A stretch of 64,000 nt of DNA from NCBI GenBank assembly GCA_965203365.1, contig OZ241878.1, positions 1,488,001 through 1,552,000 on the forward strand. Direction: 5' to 3'. Source of the stretch: VYFG01 sp965203365 (lineage in GTDB: Bacteria > Pseudomonadota > Gammaproteobacteria > Arenicellales > Poriferihabitantaceae). The position numbers and the translations under genes are program-made. Under the pieces are notes generated by a model that was not told where the DNA came from, made no database searches, and saw only the letters and a list, made by a program, of their open reading frames with translations. Below are positions 35,581-45,650 of this stretch, one piece after another. Numbering within the stretch: position 1 is the first letter of the stretch; every line of letters starts with the position of its first letter.

Positions 35581-36827
35581 CAGTCGTACCTGAGCGCCTC
35601 CGCGGGCTGGACCCTGGAAGCCCGCCAGGCCGGGTACAACGTGGCCAGAAAACTGAGAGTCAGGGAAATGATGACCACCCAGGTCACGTCGGGCCAGCGC
35701 AGTTCGGCCGGAAAATCCGTGATCACATAAATGTTCACCGGAAACAACTCGGTGTTGAACAGTCGTTCGAGGGCCGGGATGATGGTTTGCACGTTCAGTG
35801 CCGTCAACACGCCAAAGATGGCCCCCAGGAAGGTACCGATGACGCCGATCACAGTGCCTTGAACCATGAATACTTTCATTACGCTGGCCGGACTCATCCC
35901 GAGGGTTCGGAGTATCGCCACATCCGGTTGCTTGTCGGTCACGATCATGACCAAGGTCGACACGATATTGAAGGCCGCCACCGCAATGATGAGCGTCAGC
36001 ACAATGAACACCACCCGCTTTTCGATCTGCAGGGCCCGAAAGAAATTGGCATGTTCCTGAGTCCAGTCGCGAACGTAGTACCGGTTCTCCAGTTGCAGGT
36101 TGATTTGCTGCCCGACCCATGGAGCACGGTCCACATCCTCCAGCTTCAAACGCAGTCCGCTGACCTGACCCTCCATATCCAGCAGCCGGGCAGCATCATC
36201 GATATGAATCAGTGCGATGCCGCTGTCATATTGGTGCATGTCGATTTGGAACAGACCGACCACCGTGAACCGCTTGAGTCGAGGTAGCAAGCCGGCTGGG
36301 GTCACGCGACCTTTGGGAGCCACAACCGTCACCTTCTGCCCCAATTCAACGCCCAGTTTGCGGGCAAGGGTTTTGCCGAGGATGATGCCGAACTCTCCTG
36401 GACGCAGTGCCATGGGATCCCCCTCCACAATGTGATTCATCACTTCCGACACCTGCTGTTCCCCTTCAGGCAAGATGCCGCGAATCAGTGCTCCGGTCAC
36501 TTGCCGCCCTCGAGTCAGCATACTCTGACCCAGAATGAACGGTGATTGCACCATCACCTCCTCATTTCGGGATATCTCGTTGGCCACATCCTGCCAATTC
36601 TCGAGACCACCTTGATAGCTACTGACCGTGACATGGGAAACGACGAACAGGATTCGGTCTCGAAGTTCCTGATGGAAGCCGTTCATGACCGACATGACCG
36701 AGATCAGGGCCCAGACGCCCAGCACCACGCCAATCATGGAAGTGGCGGAGATGAACGAGATGAAGTGGTTCCGCCGCTTGGCGCGGGTGTAGCGAAGACC
36801 GATGAGCAGTTCGAGAGGCCGAATCAT
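35580..36827 (-). CDS. lolC: Lipoprotein-releasing permease LolC/LolE
   Basis: Transmembrane subunit of the lipoprotein exporter, 415 residues. The N-terminus LLIGLRYTRAKRRNHFISFI leads into helix 1 (about 25-47), a large periplasmic domain follows to about 265, then three C-terminal helices (about 270-295, 318-345, 378-403). It ends YPAWRASRVQPAEALRYD, the family signature. Only one permease gene is present with lolD here, so the complex may use two copies (LolF-like) or a second gene elsewhere. The start overlaps the lysS stop by 4 bases. Confidence 0.95.
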   Translation of the reverse strand: MIRPLELLIGLRYTRAKRRNHFISFISATSMIGVVLGVWALISVMSVMNGFHQELRDRILFVVSHVTVSSYQGGLENWQDVANEISRNEEVMVQSPFILGQSMLTRGRQVTGALIRGILPEGEQQVSEVMNHIVEGDPMALRPGEFGIILGKTLARKLGVELGQKVTVVAPKGRVTPAGLLPRLKRFTVVGLFQIDMHQYDSGIALIHIDDAARLLDMEGQVSGLRLKLEDVDRAPWVGQQINLQLENRYYVRDWTQEHANFFRALQIEKRVVFIVLTLIIAVAAFNIVSTLVMIVTDKQPDVAILRTLGMSPASVMKVFMVQGTVIGVIGTFLGAIFGVLTALNVQTIIPALERLFNTELFPVNIYVITDFPAELRWPDVTWVVIISLTLSFLATLYPAWRASRVQPAEALRYD

Positions 36828-38299
36828 CCGTTCTCGTGTCGCATGTGGGGAAACAGGATGACATCACGAATTGATGGACTGTCCGTCAACAGCATGACCA
36901 AACGGTCGATCCCCACTCCCTCTCCTGCTGTGGGCGGCAGGCCGTATTCCAGTGCGCGAATGTAGTCGGCGTCGAAGTGCATCGCCTCCTGGCTGCCTGA
37001 TGCCTTCTCGGCGACCTGCAGGCGGAATCGCTCCGTCTGGTCTTCTGGATCATTGAGTTCTGAAAAGCCGTTGGCGATCTCGCGCCCAGCCACAAAAAGC
37101 TCGAACCGATCACTGACATTCGCGTTGCCATCATTCCGTCGGGACAGGGGAGAAACTTCCACAGGATACTGGGTGATGAACGTGGGTTGAATCAGATGGT
37201 CTTCCACGGTTTCTTCGAAGATCGATGTCTGAAGCTTGCCCAACCCCTCATGGCCACTGACTTCCAGCCCGAGTGTTCGGGCAAGGGCCCTGACGGCGGT
37301 CAGTCTCTCCAGTTCGGCTGCATCGATTCCGGGGTTGTGCTTCAAGATGGCCTCGCGCATGGTTAAGCGGGCAAAGGAGGGACCGAAATCGATGGCCTCA
37401 CCTTGATAGGACAGCGTGAGGTCGCCATTGATGGATTGACAGACCTGCCGCATCAGATTCTCTGTGAGGTCCATCAAGTCATGGTAGTCGGCATAAGCCC
37501 AGTAGAACTCCAGCATGGTGAATTCGGGATTGTGCCGAGTGCTCACGCCTTCATTACGAAAGCTACGATTCAACTCAAACACCCGCTCCAATCCGCCGAC
37601 GGTCAGACGTTTGAGATACAGTTCCGGGGCGACCCGCAGGTAAAGCGGCATGTCCAGCGCATTGTGATGCGTTTCGAAGGGCTGCGCCACGGCCCCGCCG
37701 GGTATGGGATGCATCATGGGTGTTTCCACCTCTAGAAAATCCCGGCCTAGCATGAATTCACGGACCGTTTGGATAATCCTGAATCGCTTGAGGAACACCT
37801 CCCGGGTGTCTTCATTCATGATGAGGTCCACATACCGCTGTCGGTATCGGGTCTCGGCATCGGTCAATCCATGGAATTTTTCCGGCAGGGGCCGCAGGGA
37901 CTTGGTCAGCAACCGGAAATGATCGACCCGAACCGACAGTTCACCGGTACGGGTCTGAAACAGGTTGCCTTCTGCTCCGATGATGTCCCCGATATCCAAC
38001 TTCCGGAATTGGTCGTCATACACCCCATCCGGCAATGCATCCCGTTGAACATACAGCTGTATTCTTCCGCTGGCATCCTGGAGGGTGGCAAAACTGGCCT
38101 TCCCCATGATCCGCTGCAGCATCAAGCGTCCCGCCACCCGCACCCTCACCGGGGGTTCCGGCAGGTATTCGTCGTATGCTCGATGCAGGTCAGCGGCGAG
38201 CGCGTCCCGCCGAAAATCATTGGGAAAGGCGATGCCTTCTTCTCTGAGGACCGCCAGTTTCTGACGGCGCAACAGGCTTTGTTCGTTTTCTTCCGACAT
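36824..38299 (-). CDS. lysS: Lysyl-tRNA synthetase, class II
   Basis: Charges tRNA-Lys with lysine. The 491 residues contain an N-terminal OB-fold anticodon-binding domain (VRVAGRLMLQRIMGKASFAT), then class II motif 2 (FRNEGVSTRHNPEFTMLEFY) and motif 3 (GEGVGIDRLVMLLTDSPSIR). Sequence and length match the bacterial enzyme. It follows prfB with a 28-base gap, the same pairing as in E. coli. Confidence 0.98.
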   Translation of the reverse strand: MSEENEQSLLRRQKLAVLREEGIAFPNDFRRDALAADLHRAYDEYLPEPPVRVRVAGRLMLQRIMGKASFATLQDASGRIQLYVQRDALPDGVYDDQFRKLDIGDIIGAEGNLFQTRTGELSVRVDHFRLLTKSLRPLPEKFHGLTDAETRYRQRYVDLIMNEDTREVFLKRFRIIQTVREFMLGRDFLEVETPMMHPIPGGAVAQPFETHHNALDMPLYLRVAPELYLKRLTVGGLERVFELNRSFRNEGVSTRHNPEFTMLEFYWAYADYHDLMDLTENLMRQVCQSINGDLTLSYQGEAIDFGPSFARLTMREAILKHNPGIDAAELERLTAVRALARTLGLEVSGHEGLGKLQTSIFEETVEDHLIQPTFITQYPVEVSPLSRRNDGNANVSDRFELFVAGREIANGFSELNDPEDQTERFRLQVAEKASGSQEAMHFDADYIRALEYGLPPTAGEGVGIDRLVMLLTDSPSIRDVILFPHMRHENG

Positions 38300-38327
38300 G
38301 CGAATAGGCTAAGCGGCGCGAGCGCGG

Positions 38328-39426
38328 TTAGAGACCGGCTTTTAGGCTAGCCTCCAGGAATCGGTTCAGGTCGCCGTCGAGCACCGACTGGGGGTGACTG
38401 GTTTCCACCCCGGTTCGAATATCCTTGATCCGGGACTGATCGAGCACATACGAGCGGATCTGACTCCCCCAGCCGATATCCGCCTTGTTGTCCTCCTCGG
38501 CTTGGGAGGCTTCGCGTCGTTTTTTCAATTCGGCGTCATAAAGCCGGGCCCGCAGCATATCCATGGCCACCGCCTTGTTGCGATGTTGCGAACGGTCGTT
38601 TTGGCACTGCACCACGATGCCGGACGGCATGTGCGTAATTCGCACCGCAGAATCGGTCCGGTTGACATGTTGCCCACCCGCCCCACTGGAGCGATAGGTA
38701 TCAATGCGCAGGTCCGCGGAATTGATGGCAATCTCAAAGCTGTCGTCGATTTCGGGATAGACGTAAACCGACGCAAAGGACGTGTGGCGTCGGCTGCCAG
38801 AGTCAAAGGGGCTTTTTCGGACCAGTCGATGGACCCCGGTTTCGGTACGCAGGTAGCCATAGGCGTATTCCCCGCCAAACTTGATCGTGGCACTCTTAAT
38901 ACCGGCGACTTCCCCCTCGGACTTTTCGATCAGATCCACTTGATAACCCGCCGCCTCGCCCCAGCGCATGTACATGCGCAACAGCATGTCCGCCCAATCC
39001 TGGGCCTCGGTGCCACCGGAACCCGATTGAATATCCACGAAAGCGTCCGCACTATCGCCCTCTCCGCTGAACATGCGGCGAAACTCGAGCTTTTCAATCC
39101 GCTCAATGATGTGGCCCACATCGGCAGCCACCTCCTCAAGGGTTTCGCCATCGCCTTCTTGTTCGGCCAGGTCGAGCAACTCACACGCCTCTTCGAGGGC
39201 CTTGTCGATACTGTCTAGTCCGTCCACCACCTTGATCAACCGTGTCCGCTCCTGACCCAGCAACTGCGCTTCATCTGGATTATCCCAGAGGTTCGGGTCC
39301 TCCATCCGCAAATCGACCTCTTCCAGCCGTTCTACCCGCTGATCATAGTCAAAGGAACCCCCTGAGCGCGACGACGCGCTCAACACCGGACCGGATGGAC
39401 TCACGAATTTCGTTAAGAGTTTCCAT
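38328..39426 (-). CDS. prfB: Peptide chain release factor 2, with programmed +1 frameshift
   Basis: RF2 recognises UAA and UGA stop codons. The gene starts at ATG 39426 (METLNEIRESIRSGVERVVA) and runs 25 codons to the frameshift site CTT TGA C, with TGA at 39351-39349. A Shine-Dalgarno-like AGGGGG lies just before it. Skipping the T at 39351 gives +1 frame DYDQRVERLEEVD, and the remaining 340 codons end KAGL. Total 365 residues, equal to E. coli RF2. The GGQ loop is in SSGAGGQHVNRTDSAVR and the SPF anticodon-like motif in VRKSPFDSG. Low RF2 raises frameshifting, so the gene controls itself. Confidence 0.96.
39349..39363 (-). promoter_or_regulatory. prfB: prfB programmed +1 frameshift signal
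   Basis: The minus strand reads AGGGGGTTCCTTTGAC from 39363. The internal AGGGGG pairs with the 16S anti-Shine-Dalgarno sequence, and the CTT TGA C slip site follows. Spacing matches the known E. coli element (AGGGGG, then a short gap, then CUU UGA C). Confidence 0.93.
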
Positions 39427-39594
39427 GGCGATTTCTAACGGGATGCCAAAAAGCGCGGAGAATACCGAAAAACACCGGTAATTGACAGATCAAGCCCACG
39501 ATTTTCGGTCGGCATATGCTGGGGCTCCATAATGGCAAGGCGACTGCGAGGTGAAATGTCGCATAGTCCAACCATTCCTTTTCTTCGATTTGCG

Positions 39595-39624
39595 TTGACT
39601 TGATACAGGTTCAAAGGGTACATT
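39595..39624 (+). promoter_or_regulatory. Sigma-70-type promoter of tRNA-Leu(CAG)
   Basis: TTGACT (39595-39600), an 18-base spacer and TACATT (39619-39624), 18 bases before the tRNA 5' end at 39643. Both hexamers differ from consensus by one or two bases, and location and orientation fit. Confidence 0.6.
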
Positions 39625-39642
39625 CCGATCCCTTGCTTCCGT

Positions 39643-39729
<87 letters not shown>

Positions 39730-39764
39730 AAACGCAAGACCAACCCAGACCATCACAAACCACG

Positions 39765-39795
39765 AAAAGCGCTGTTTTTTGACAGTGCTTTTTTT
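39765..39795 (+). terminator. Rho-independent terminator after tRNA-Leu
   Basis: Stem AGCGCTG (39768-39774) and CAGTGCT (39783-39789) with one G-T wobble, followed by a run of seven T residues counting from 39789. It lies about 40 bases after the tRNA and fits a terminator for it. Confidence 0.7.
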
Positions 39796-39982
39796 GTGCC
39801 TGAAATTTGATCTGTTGTCTGTGTCGGCCGTTGTCTCTGATGATCGTCAAAATGAACTACACATGGAACATGTTCCGGCTTATTCTTGCACATATGACTT
39901 AGGATACTGTCGTCACCAAAAAGGGCGAATAGGATATCCTTCACGGAAGAAATTCCCTTGGTTAACTGCCCTGACCGGTTCC

Positions 39983-40225
39983 CACCGCAGGCACGATATT
40001 TCAGACCCCGTCTGGTCCCTGCTGGAATCTCATCTGCCGGGTTGAAGAAGCTGGTGGGGCGGGGGAGCCCGGGACTACCGACGTTTTCCCGATGCGGTAT
40101 GCTGGATGCTGCGGACCGGGGCCCCGTGGCGCGACCTGCCACCGGACTATGGCGACTGAAAGCCCCCCATCGGTGCTTTGGCCGCTGGCGGGAATGGATC
40201 AGGGAAGAACTGAATGACGAGGGCC
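39983..40225 (+). pseudogene. IS5-family (IS427-type) transposase remnant
   Basis: The N-terminal part of an IS427-like transposase is recognisable across three frames: RHDISDPVWSLLESHLPG, then RDYRRFPDAVCWMLRTGAPW and RDLPPDYGD, then KAPHRCFGRWREWI. At least two indels separate the frames, for example one lost G at GDW-KAPHR, which creates a TGA. The catalytic DDE part is missing. It is a relic with no mobility. No terminal inverted repeats were identified. Confidence 0.75.
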
Positions 40226-40226
40226 G

Positions 40227-40475
40227 ATGATCCTCGAAGCGGCGCGGGAGCAACTTTTTGCCTGGGTACGCATGGCACTCACGGAAAACGAGCGCAAGTT
40301 CCTGTTAGCGATGAAACAAGGCGATCCCGACTGGGATCTGATGCCCTTCGACCATATCAAGCAACTGCCCGCGATACGATGGAAGCTACACAACGTGCAT
40401 CTCATGAGCGATTGTGCTCACAAGGCGGCGGTCAAACGTCTGCGCAAAGTCCTTGGAGCGATAAGTAGTACACTA
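40227..40475 (+). pseudogene. C-terminal fragment of an AbiEii-like nucleotidyltransferase toxin
   Basis: About 80 codons resembling the C-terminal tail of AbiEii/AbiGii-family nucleotidyltransferases: LTENERKFLLAMKQGDPDW, DLMPFDHIKQLPAIRWKLHN and a Lys-rich last helix. The nucleotidyltransferase domain and its motifs are absent. The fragment directly follows the IS remnant, which suggests that an insertion or deletion removed the front part. Assigned by general resemblance, so moderate confidence. Confidence 0.5.
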
Positions 40476-40552
40476 GCTAGTGTGGGTCTTGGGGACTGTG
40501 TCACTTATGTCATAATCCATGCTCACAGAATTTTCGAACCGATCAGATTGAT

Positions 40553-40861
40553 ATGGATGGATGTGCCAATAATGAGCCCTATGCCCTGCAGGTTACCGAC
40601 TCGAGCATGGAGCCGGAATTCCCACGGGGTTGCATCGTTATCAGTGAACCCACCGGAGTATTGGAAAGCGGTTGTTATGTGATTGGTGCCGACGGAGATG
40701 AACTGCTCTTTCGGCAATTGTTGATTGACGACAACGGCTGGCGATTGCACGCACTGAAGGAGGGAATCATCGACATCCCAATTGATGGCCCTTCTGCAAT
40801 ACGAGGACGGGTCATCCAAAAGGCGGGCAAGTCCCGCAAGGATCGAAAAAGCTATCTTTGA
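40553..40861 (+). CDS. Orphan S24/LexA-like C-terminal domain protein
   Basis: A 102-residue protein that looks like the LexA/UmuD catalytic domain without a DNA-binding part. YALQVTDSSMEPEFPRGCIV contains the Ser-Met-x-Pro motif, where Ser18 corresponds to the catalytic Ser. A beta-rich core follows, including GCYVIGADGDELLFRQLLID. The catalytic Lys expected near residue 54 appears to be Arg, so self-cleavage is doubtful. Function unknown; small S24-type proteins of this kind occur in many proteobacteria. It is convergent with the ogt-like gene (10-base overlap) and follows the AbiEii and IS fragments. Confidence 0.75.
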   Translation: MDGCANNEPYALQVTDSSMEPEFPRGCIVISEPTGVLESGCYVIGADGDELLFRQLLIDDNGWRLHALKEGIIDIPIDGPSAIRGRVIQKAGKSRKDRKSYL

Positions 40862-41406
40862 TTCAGCAACCGCCTTGTTCCCGACAGTTCCCCTATATTG
40901 TCTTTCAGGCAGCGCTGCTCGTGTTGGATGAGCCATCGTTTGCGCTCTTGACCGCCCGCATAACCACGAAGTGAGCCATCACGACCAATTACCCGATGAC
41001 AGGGAATGATAATTGAAATGGGATTACGCGCGTTACAAGATGCCGCTGCCCGAATCGCTTTCGGATTGCCCACTTTTCGCGCCAAAGTACTGTAATCAAT
41101 CGTTTCTCCGGGTGGAATCTGTCTCAGTGCGCACCAGACACTGCTCTGAAACGGGGTTCCACCCGTATCCAGACGAAGATCATGGAACGGGTCGCCACCG
41201 TGGCTGAAGTATCGGTCCAGAGCGTGATGCACCGGTGTGGGATGGCTTGATCGAATCATTTCAATCTGGCCAAAGCGTCTCGTCAAGAGGCATTTAGAGC
41301 GTTCAGGATTGTCGGAAAAATCCATACAGACCAAGATATCCCCATCCAAGATCACATCCATCATGCCGATCGGTGATTGATAGGGCATCATTTCAAGCGA
41401 TTTCAT
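40852..41406 (-). CDS. ogt: Methylated-DNA--protein-cysteine methyltransferase
   Basis: Suicide repair protein that takes the methyl group from O6-methylguanine. The 184 residues hold the active site PCHRVIGRDGSLRGYAGG with Cys136, preceded by NPISIIIPCH, and a DNA-binding helix GETIDYSTLARKVGNPKAIR. It lacks the Ada metal-binding domain, which the upstream gene supplies. The start overlaps the upstream stop by 4 bases (41403-41406), a two-gene operon resembling the AdaA/AdaB organisation of Bacillus. Confidence 0.94.
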   Translation of the reverse strand: MKSLEMMPYQSPIGMMDVILDGDILVCMDFSDNPERSKCLLTRRFGQIEMIRSSHPTPVHHALDRYFSHGGDPFHDLRLDTGGTPFQSSVWCALRQIPPGETIDYSTLARKVGNPKAIRAAASCNARNPISIIIPCHRVIGRDGSLRGYAGGQERKRWLIQHEQRCLKDNIGELSGTRRLLNQR

Positions 41407-41975
41407 GCAGGCCCTCCGCCGGTACGCCGAAGTGAACTGGGATTCTTGCCATAGATACGGAAGAAAGTATGGTTGAACTGTCGTATGCTCGAAAACCCCG
41501 AAGCCAATGCAATGTCGGACATGGTCCGATTCGTGTCGGTGAGCAACTGTTTGGCCAGCAACAGCCGTCGGGACCGCGCGACTTGGGTCGGACTCGCCCC
41601 CACATGCCGGGCAAACAGTCTGCGCAAATAGCGGGAACCGATGCCCAATCTTTCGGCTAATGACTCCACACCGCCATCGTCCAGCACCCCCTGATCAATG
41701 AGGCGCAGTGCTCGGGACACCGTGGTTCTGACACCATTCCAGGCCGGACTGTTGGGAGCTGATTCCGGGCGACAACGAAGACAGGGACGAAAACCGGCTT
41801 GCAAAGCGGCGACAGCTGATGGAAAGAACCGGCAATTAACTGCCTTGGGGGTGATGGCCGGACAAATCGGACGGCAGAAAATTCCAGTGCTGATCACACC
41901 GGTAAAGAAGCACCCATCATATTCCGGATTCCGGGTCCGAACCGCCTCATAACATTCATCGAAGGGAATATCCAT
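41403..41975 (-). CDS. Ada-like methylphosphotriester sensor and AraC-type regulator
   Basis: Transcription factor of the adaptive response to alkylation. The N-terminal zinc domain carries Cys34, Cys38, Cys65 and Cys68 (GIFCRPICPA and PCLRCRPE); Cys34 would accept a methyl from DNA phosphotriesters. A bihelical AraC HTH follows (SLAERLGIGSRYLRRLFAR and DIALASGFSSIRQFNHTFF). The methyltransferase domain of Ada is absent and encoded separately by the next gene. ATG 41975 (MDIPFDECYEAV) is the usual start; an in-frame start at 42014 is less likely. Product 190 residues. Confidence 0.9.
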   Translation of the reverse strand: MDIPFDECYEAVRTRNPEYDGCFFTGVISTGIFCRPICPAITPKAVNCRFFPSAVAALQAGFRPCLRCRPESAPNSPAWNGVRTTVSRALRLIDQGVLDDGGVESLAERLGIGSRYLRRLFARHVGASPTQVARSRRLLLAKQLLTDTNRTMSDIALASGFSSIRQFNHTFFRIYGKNPSSLRRTGGGPA

Positions 41976-42139
41976 GAAATCGAGTATAGCCAGTTTCGAA
42001 CGACAAACTGGCAAGTTTCGGACCTGAATGTAGCTGATACCGGAGCGAACCAGTTGTCAGATCACCCGGTACAACACCTCGAATCGGGTGAATCGCGAGC
42101 ATGGACTCCCGCTGCGGTGACCACGCATCTCTTGGCGGA

Positions 42140-43423
<1,284 letters not shown>

Positions 43424-44351
43424 TTTGAGTGATTCTCTGATTGTGGAAGCTGTTTTGCGCTTCAAAGAAGGGGTTCTGGCCTGTTGTGGCCTGCCGAACT
43501 TGATGAGTCAGGACCGAGATTCAAAGGTATATTGGCAACTTGGTCCTTTTGCCTTAAGCTAAGAACGACCAACTGGTCTCAAGCGCACTCATTTGTGAAC
43601 AAATGGCGCATCAGGATTCCATAGCGGCCCATTGCTCGGATTGGATGCATATCATGCGCCTCCATCCACCCATCTTCCCGTAAGAATTTGCTGATTTTTC
43701 ATTAGAAAATAGAACGATTTCCTATAAAGCACGACGAATGCCAACCTGGGTCACTCATAATCAGTGTGGTGGACGATGGCCTTGTTTCATCAGAACTTGA
43801 AATTTTCCGAACAATCTAGACTCCAATCATTGTGGGACTGAATCAAAAATAATGATTTTATCTGACAGAAAAAATTTTATCACGAAAATTTTTTCATGCC
43901 TCCTTAAATCCGCTTTTCGACCAGTACGGCTTTGATCAAGATTCATCCACGCCACTTGCAGGGTCTTCCAGTAATCGGCGACCGGCCATCCTGATGAGCA
44001 GTGGTCCCTCGCTCTCTTCATTAACCCTCTGCTACTGCTTGGATGATTTCATGTCTTTTCCCGGTCTTCCTGATATTTCAACCTAGATTTCAAAGTGATT
44101 GCCATTATGAGCTATTCACACTACCAATCATCTCAAATTCTCGTTTGCACACTCCTGCCCATTCGAGCTGCCACCACTGCATCTTTGAAATCCACCAGTT
44201 CTATGTGTCACCTGCTTTGTGCCATCTATATGAAGCCGTTCGTTCAATTTGACCTGGTCAACTGTCACCAGATTGGCGAAACCCTGATGAAGACCCATCA
44301 CCAAAAAACTGACTCAAAATTACTCAAATCGAACTTAGCTATTTGTGAAAA
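43424..44351. other. Long AT-rich intergenic region
   Basis: About 930 bases between glyA (transcribed leftward) and the 3' end of the RpiR-family gene. From roughly 43680 it becomes clearly AT-rich, with runs such as ATTTTATCACGAAAATTTTT. Open frames are short and lack motifs. No tRNA, repeat or riboswitch was recognised. The shift in base composition marks the left edge of the catabolic island. Confidence 0.45.
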
Positions 44352-45236
44352 TCAGAAAAGTTTAAGTGCCCGAGTGTAATTCTTCCATCTGTCCAGTCTA
44401 TCAGTAAGAGTCGAGGAATATTGTCCAGCAACTGAATTAACCATCAGGTTCAGTGCAGCATTGATCGCCACTGTAGACTCGAGAATCAGTCCCGTTCGAG
44501 TACTTGCGTATACGACCATATCGGTGTAGTTCTTGGCCCAGTGGCACATCTCATCCGTGAATATGACCAACGATTGGTGGTTCCGCTCACATAGTTTCGA
44601 GAGTATTGGGGCTTCCTTGGCATAGGGAACCACATCGATCATGATCAGACATCGTGGCGACATGCTTTCTGTGTTATCGCCCCAATCGAGCCACTCGGTC
44701 AACATACTGTCATGTGCGGCCAAAAACCGCACGTTTCCACGGACCACTCCCAATCTGCGTGCGCAATCTTCTGCCATTCCTCGAACAGACTGGAACCCCG
44801 TGACATACACACTCTCGGCTCCAACAACCGACTGTACGATTCGACCCCACAGCGGAGACGCTCTTTGCTGGTAGATTTCTCCCAGTGCCTTATATTCAAG
44901 ATCCATATTACGGGCCATCTCATCAGGCACTTCCTGAACTGCTGCTTCGCTGTCTATATCAGGTTCCCGATTGAACAATTCGTTGCGAAGTGCCTGCTTG
45001 AGTCCACGCATACCCTGATATCCTAGACGTCTCAATAATCGACTTACCGTCACTTCACTAACTCCAACTTTTTTAGCTATTGAAGCACCAGTCTCAAAAC
45101 TCAGGTCGCTGATATTCAGTGCCATGTATTGCGCCACTTGGGCTTCTAGTCTGGGAAGGTCTTGCAATATGCCATTGAGTTTTTCCTCGAATTTCGGAAA
45201 AGTCATCGGCGTCGAAAGGGAAAAAATGTCTCGCAT
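44352..45236 (-). CDS. MurR/RpiR-family transcriptional regulator
   Basis: A 294-residue regulator with an N-terminal helix-turn-helix (about 45-75: SFETGASIAKKVGVSEVTVS) and a C-terminal SIS domain (about 125-270, including SVYVTGFQSVRGMAEDCARR). SIS domains usually sense phosphosugars. Some members instead serve amine and amide catabolism genes, so the ligand here is open. It is divergent from the ABC transporter operon, with 414 bases between, and is the likely local controller. Candidate operators are listed separately. Confidence 0.9.
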   Translation of the reverse strand: MRDIFSLSTPMTFPKFEEKLNGILQDLPRLEAQVAQYMALNISDLSFETGASIAKKVGVSEVTVSRLLRRLGYQGMRGLKQALRNELFNREPDIDSEAAVQEVPDEMARNMDLEYKALGEIYQQRASPLWGRIVQSVVGAESVYVTGFQSVRGMAEDCARRLGVVRGNVRFLAAHDSMLTEWLDWGDNTESMSPRCLIMIDVVPYAKEAPILSKLCERNHQSLVIFTDEMCHWAKNYTDMVVYASTRTGLILESTVAINAALNLMVNSVAGQYSSTLTDRLDRWKNYTRALKLF

Positions 45237-45520
45237 GATATTCTGTTACTTTAGGCGGTATCTTTGATTTCTGAATTGCCATCCGTCGGAATATTACTTC
45301 CGGATGAACAATGCCACCTCCCGGACAACTTACTTTGTATGGATATAATGGTCTCTCGTGTTACCACAAAATGACAAGACACGACTATTCTGGCAACAGG
45401 TCGGCGGGAGATGCCTCTATAACGGGCAGCGCATTGATCCACGAACGGAAGACGGGAAGGAGTAATTCCCGCCAGCCGGCGCAGGAGTGCCTTTTATGAT
45501 AGATTCTTGGCAATTTTGAA

Positions 45521-45559
45521 AGAAATATTACCTTGTGTAATTAAGAAATATTAGTTACA
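45521..45559. promoter_or_regulatory. Repeated element around the transporter promoter (candidate RpiR operator)
   Basis: The decamer AGAAATATTA occurs twice, at 45521-45530 and 45544-45553, spaced 23 bases start to start (about two helical turns). TGTAA at 45536-45540 and TTACA at 45555-45559 form an interrupted inverted repeat. The first decamer lies just upstream of a candidate -35 and the second in the -35/-10 spacer. Identity as the regulator's site is inferred from position only. Confidence 0.45.
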
Positions 45560-45561
45560 TT
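45533..45561 (+). promoter_or_regulatory. Candidate sigma-70 promoter of the catabolic operon
   Basis: TTGTGT (45533-45538), 17-base spacer, TACATT (45556-45561), about 90 bases before the first gene's start codon. The 17-base spacing is optimal, and each hexamer differs modestly from consensus. The local DNA is AT-rich, so other promoters are possible. Confidence 0.45.
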
Positions 45562-45650
45562 ACCATATGTCGTGCCAGGCTGTAGCTTCTTTGTTATCCG
45601 CCTGACCACAAAATTTCAAACTTCAGGATCATAAGAATGGGGAGTATAAG

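Noticed and set aside
43424..44351. Riboswitch or small RNA upstream of glyA
   Set aside because: I looked for glycine- or SAM-type riboswitch patterns and saw no convincing conserved core or terminator. It needs a covariance-model search to settle.
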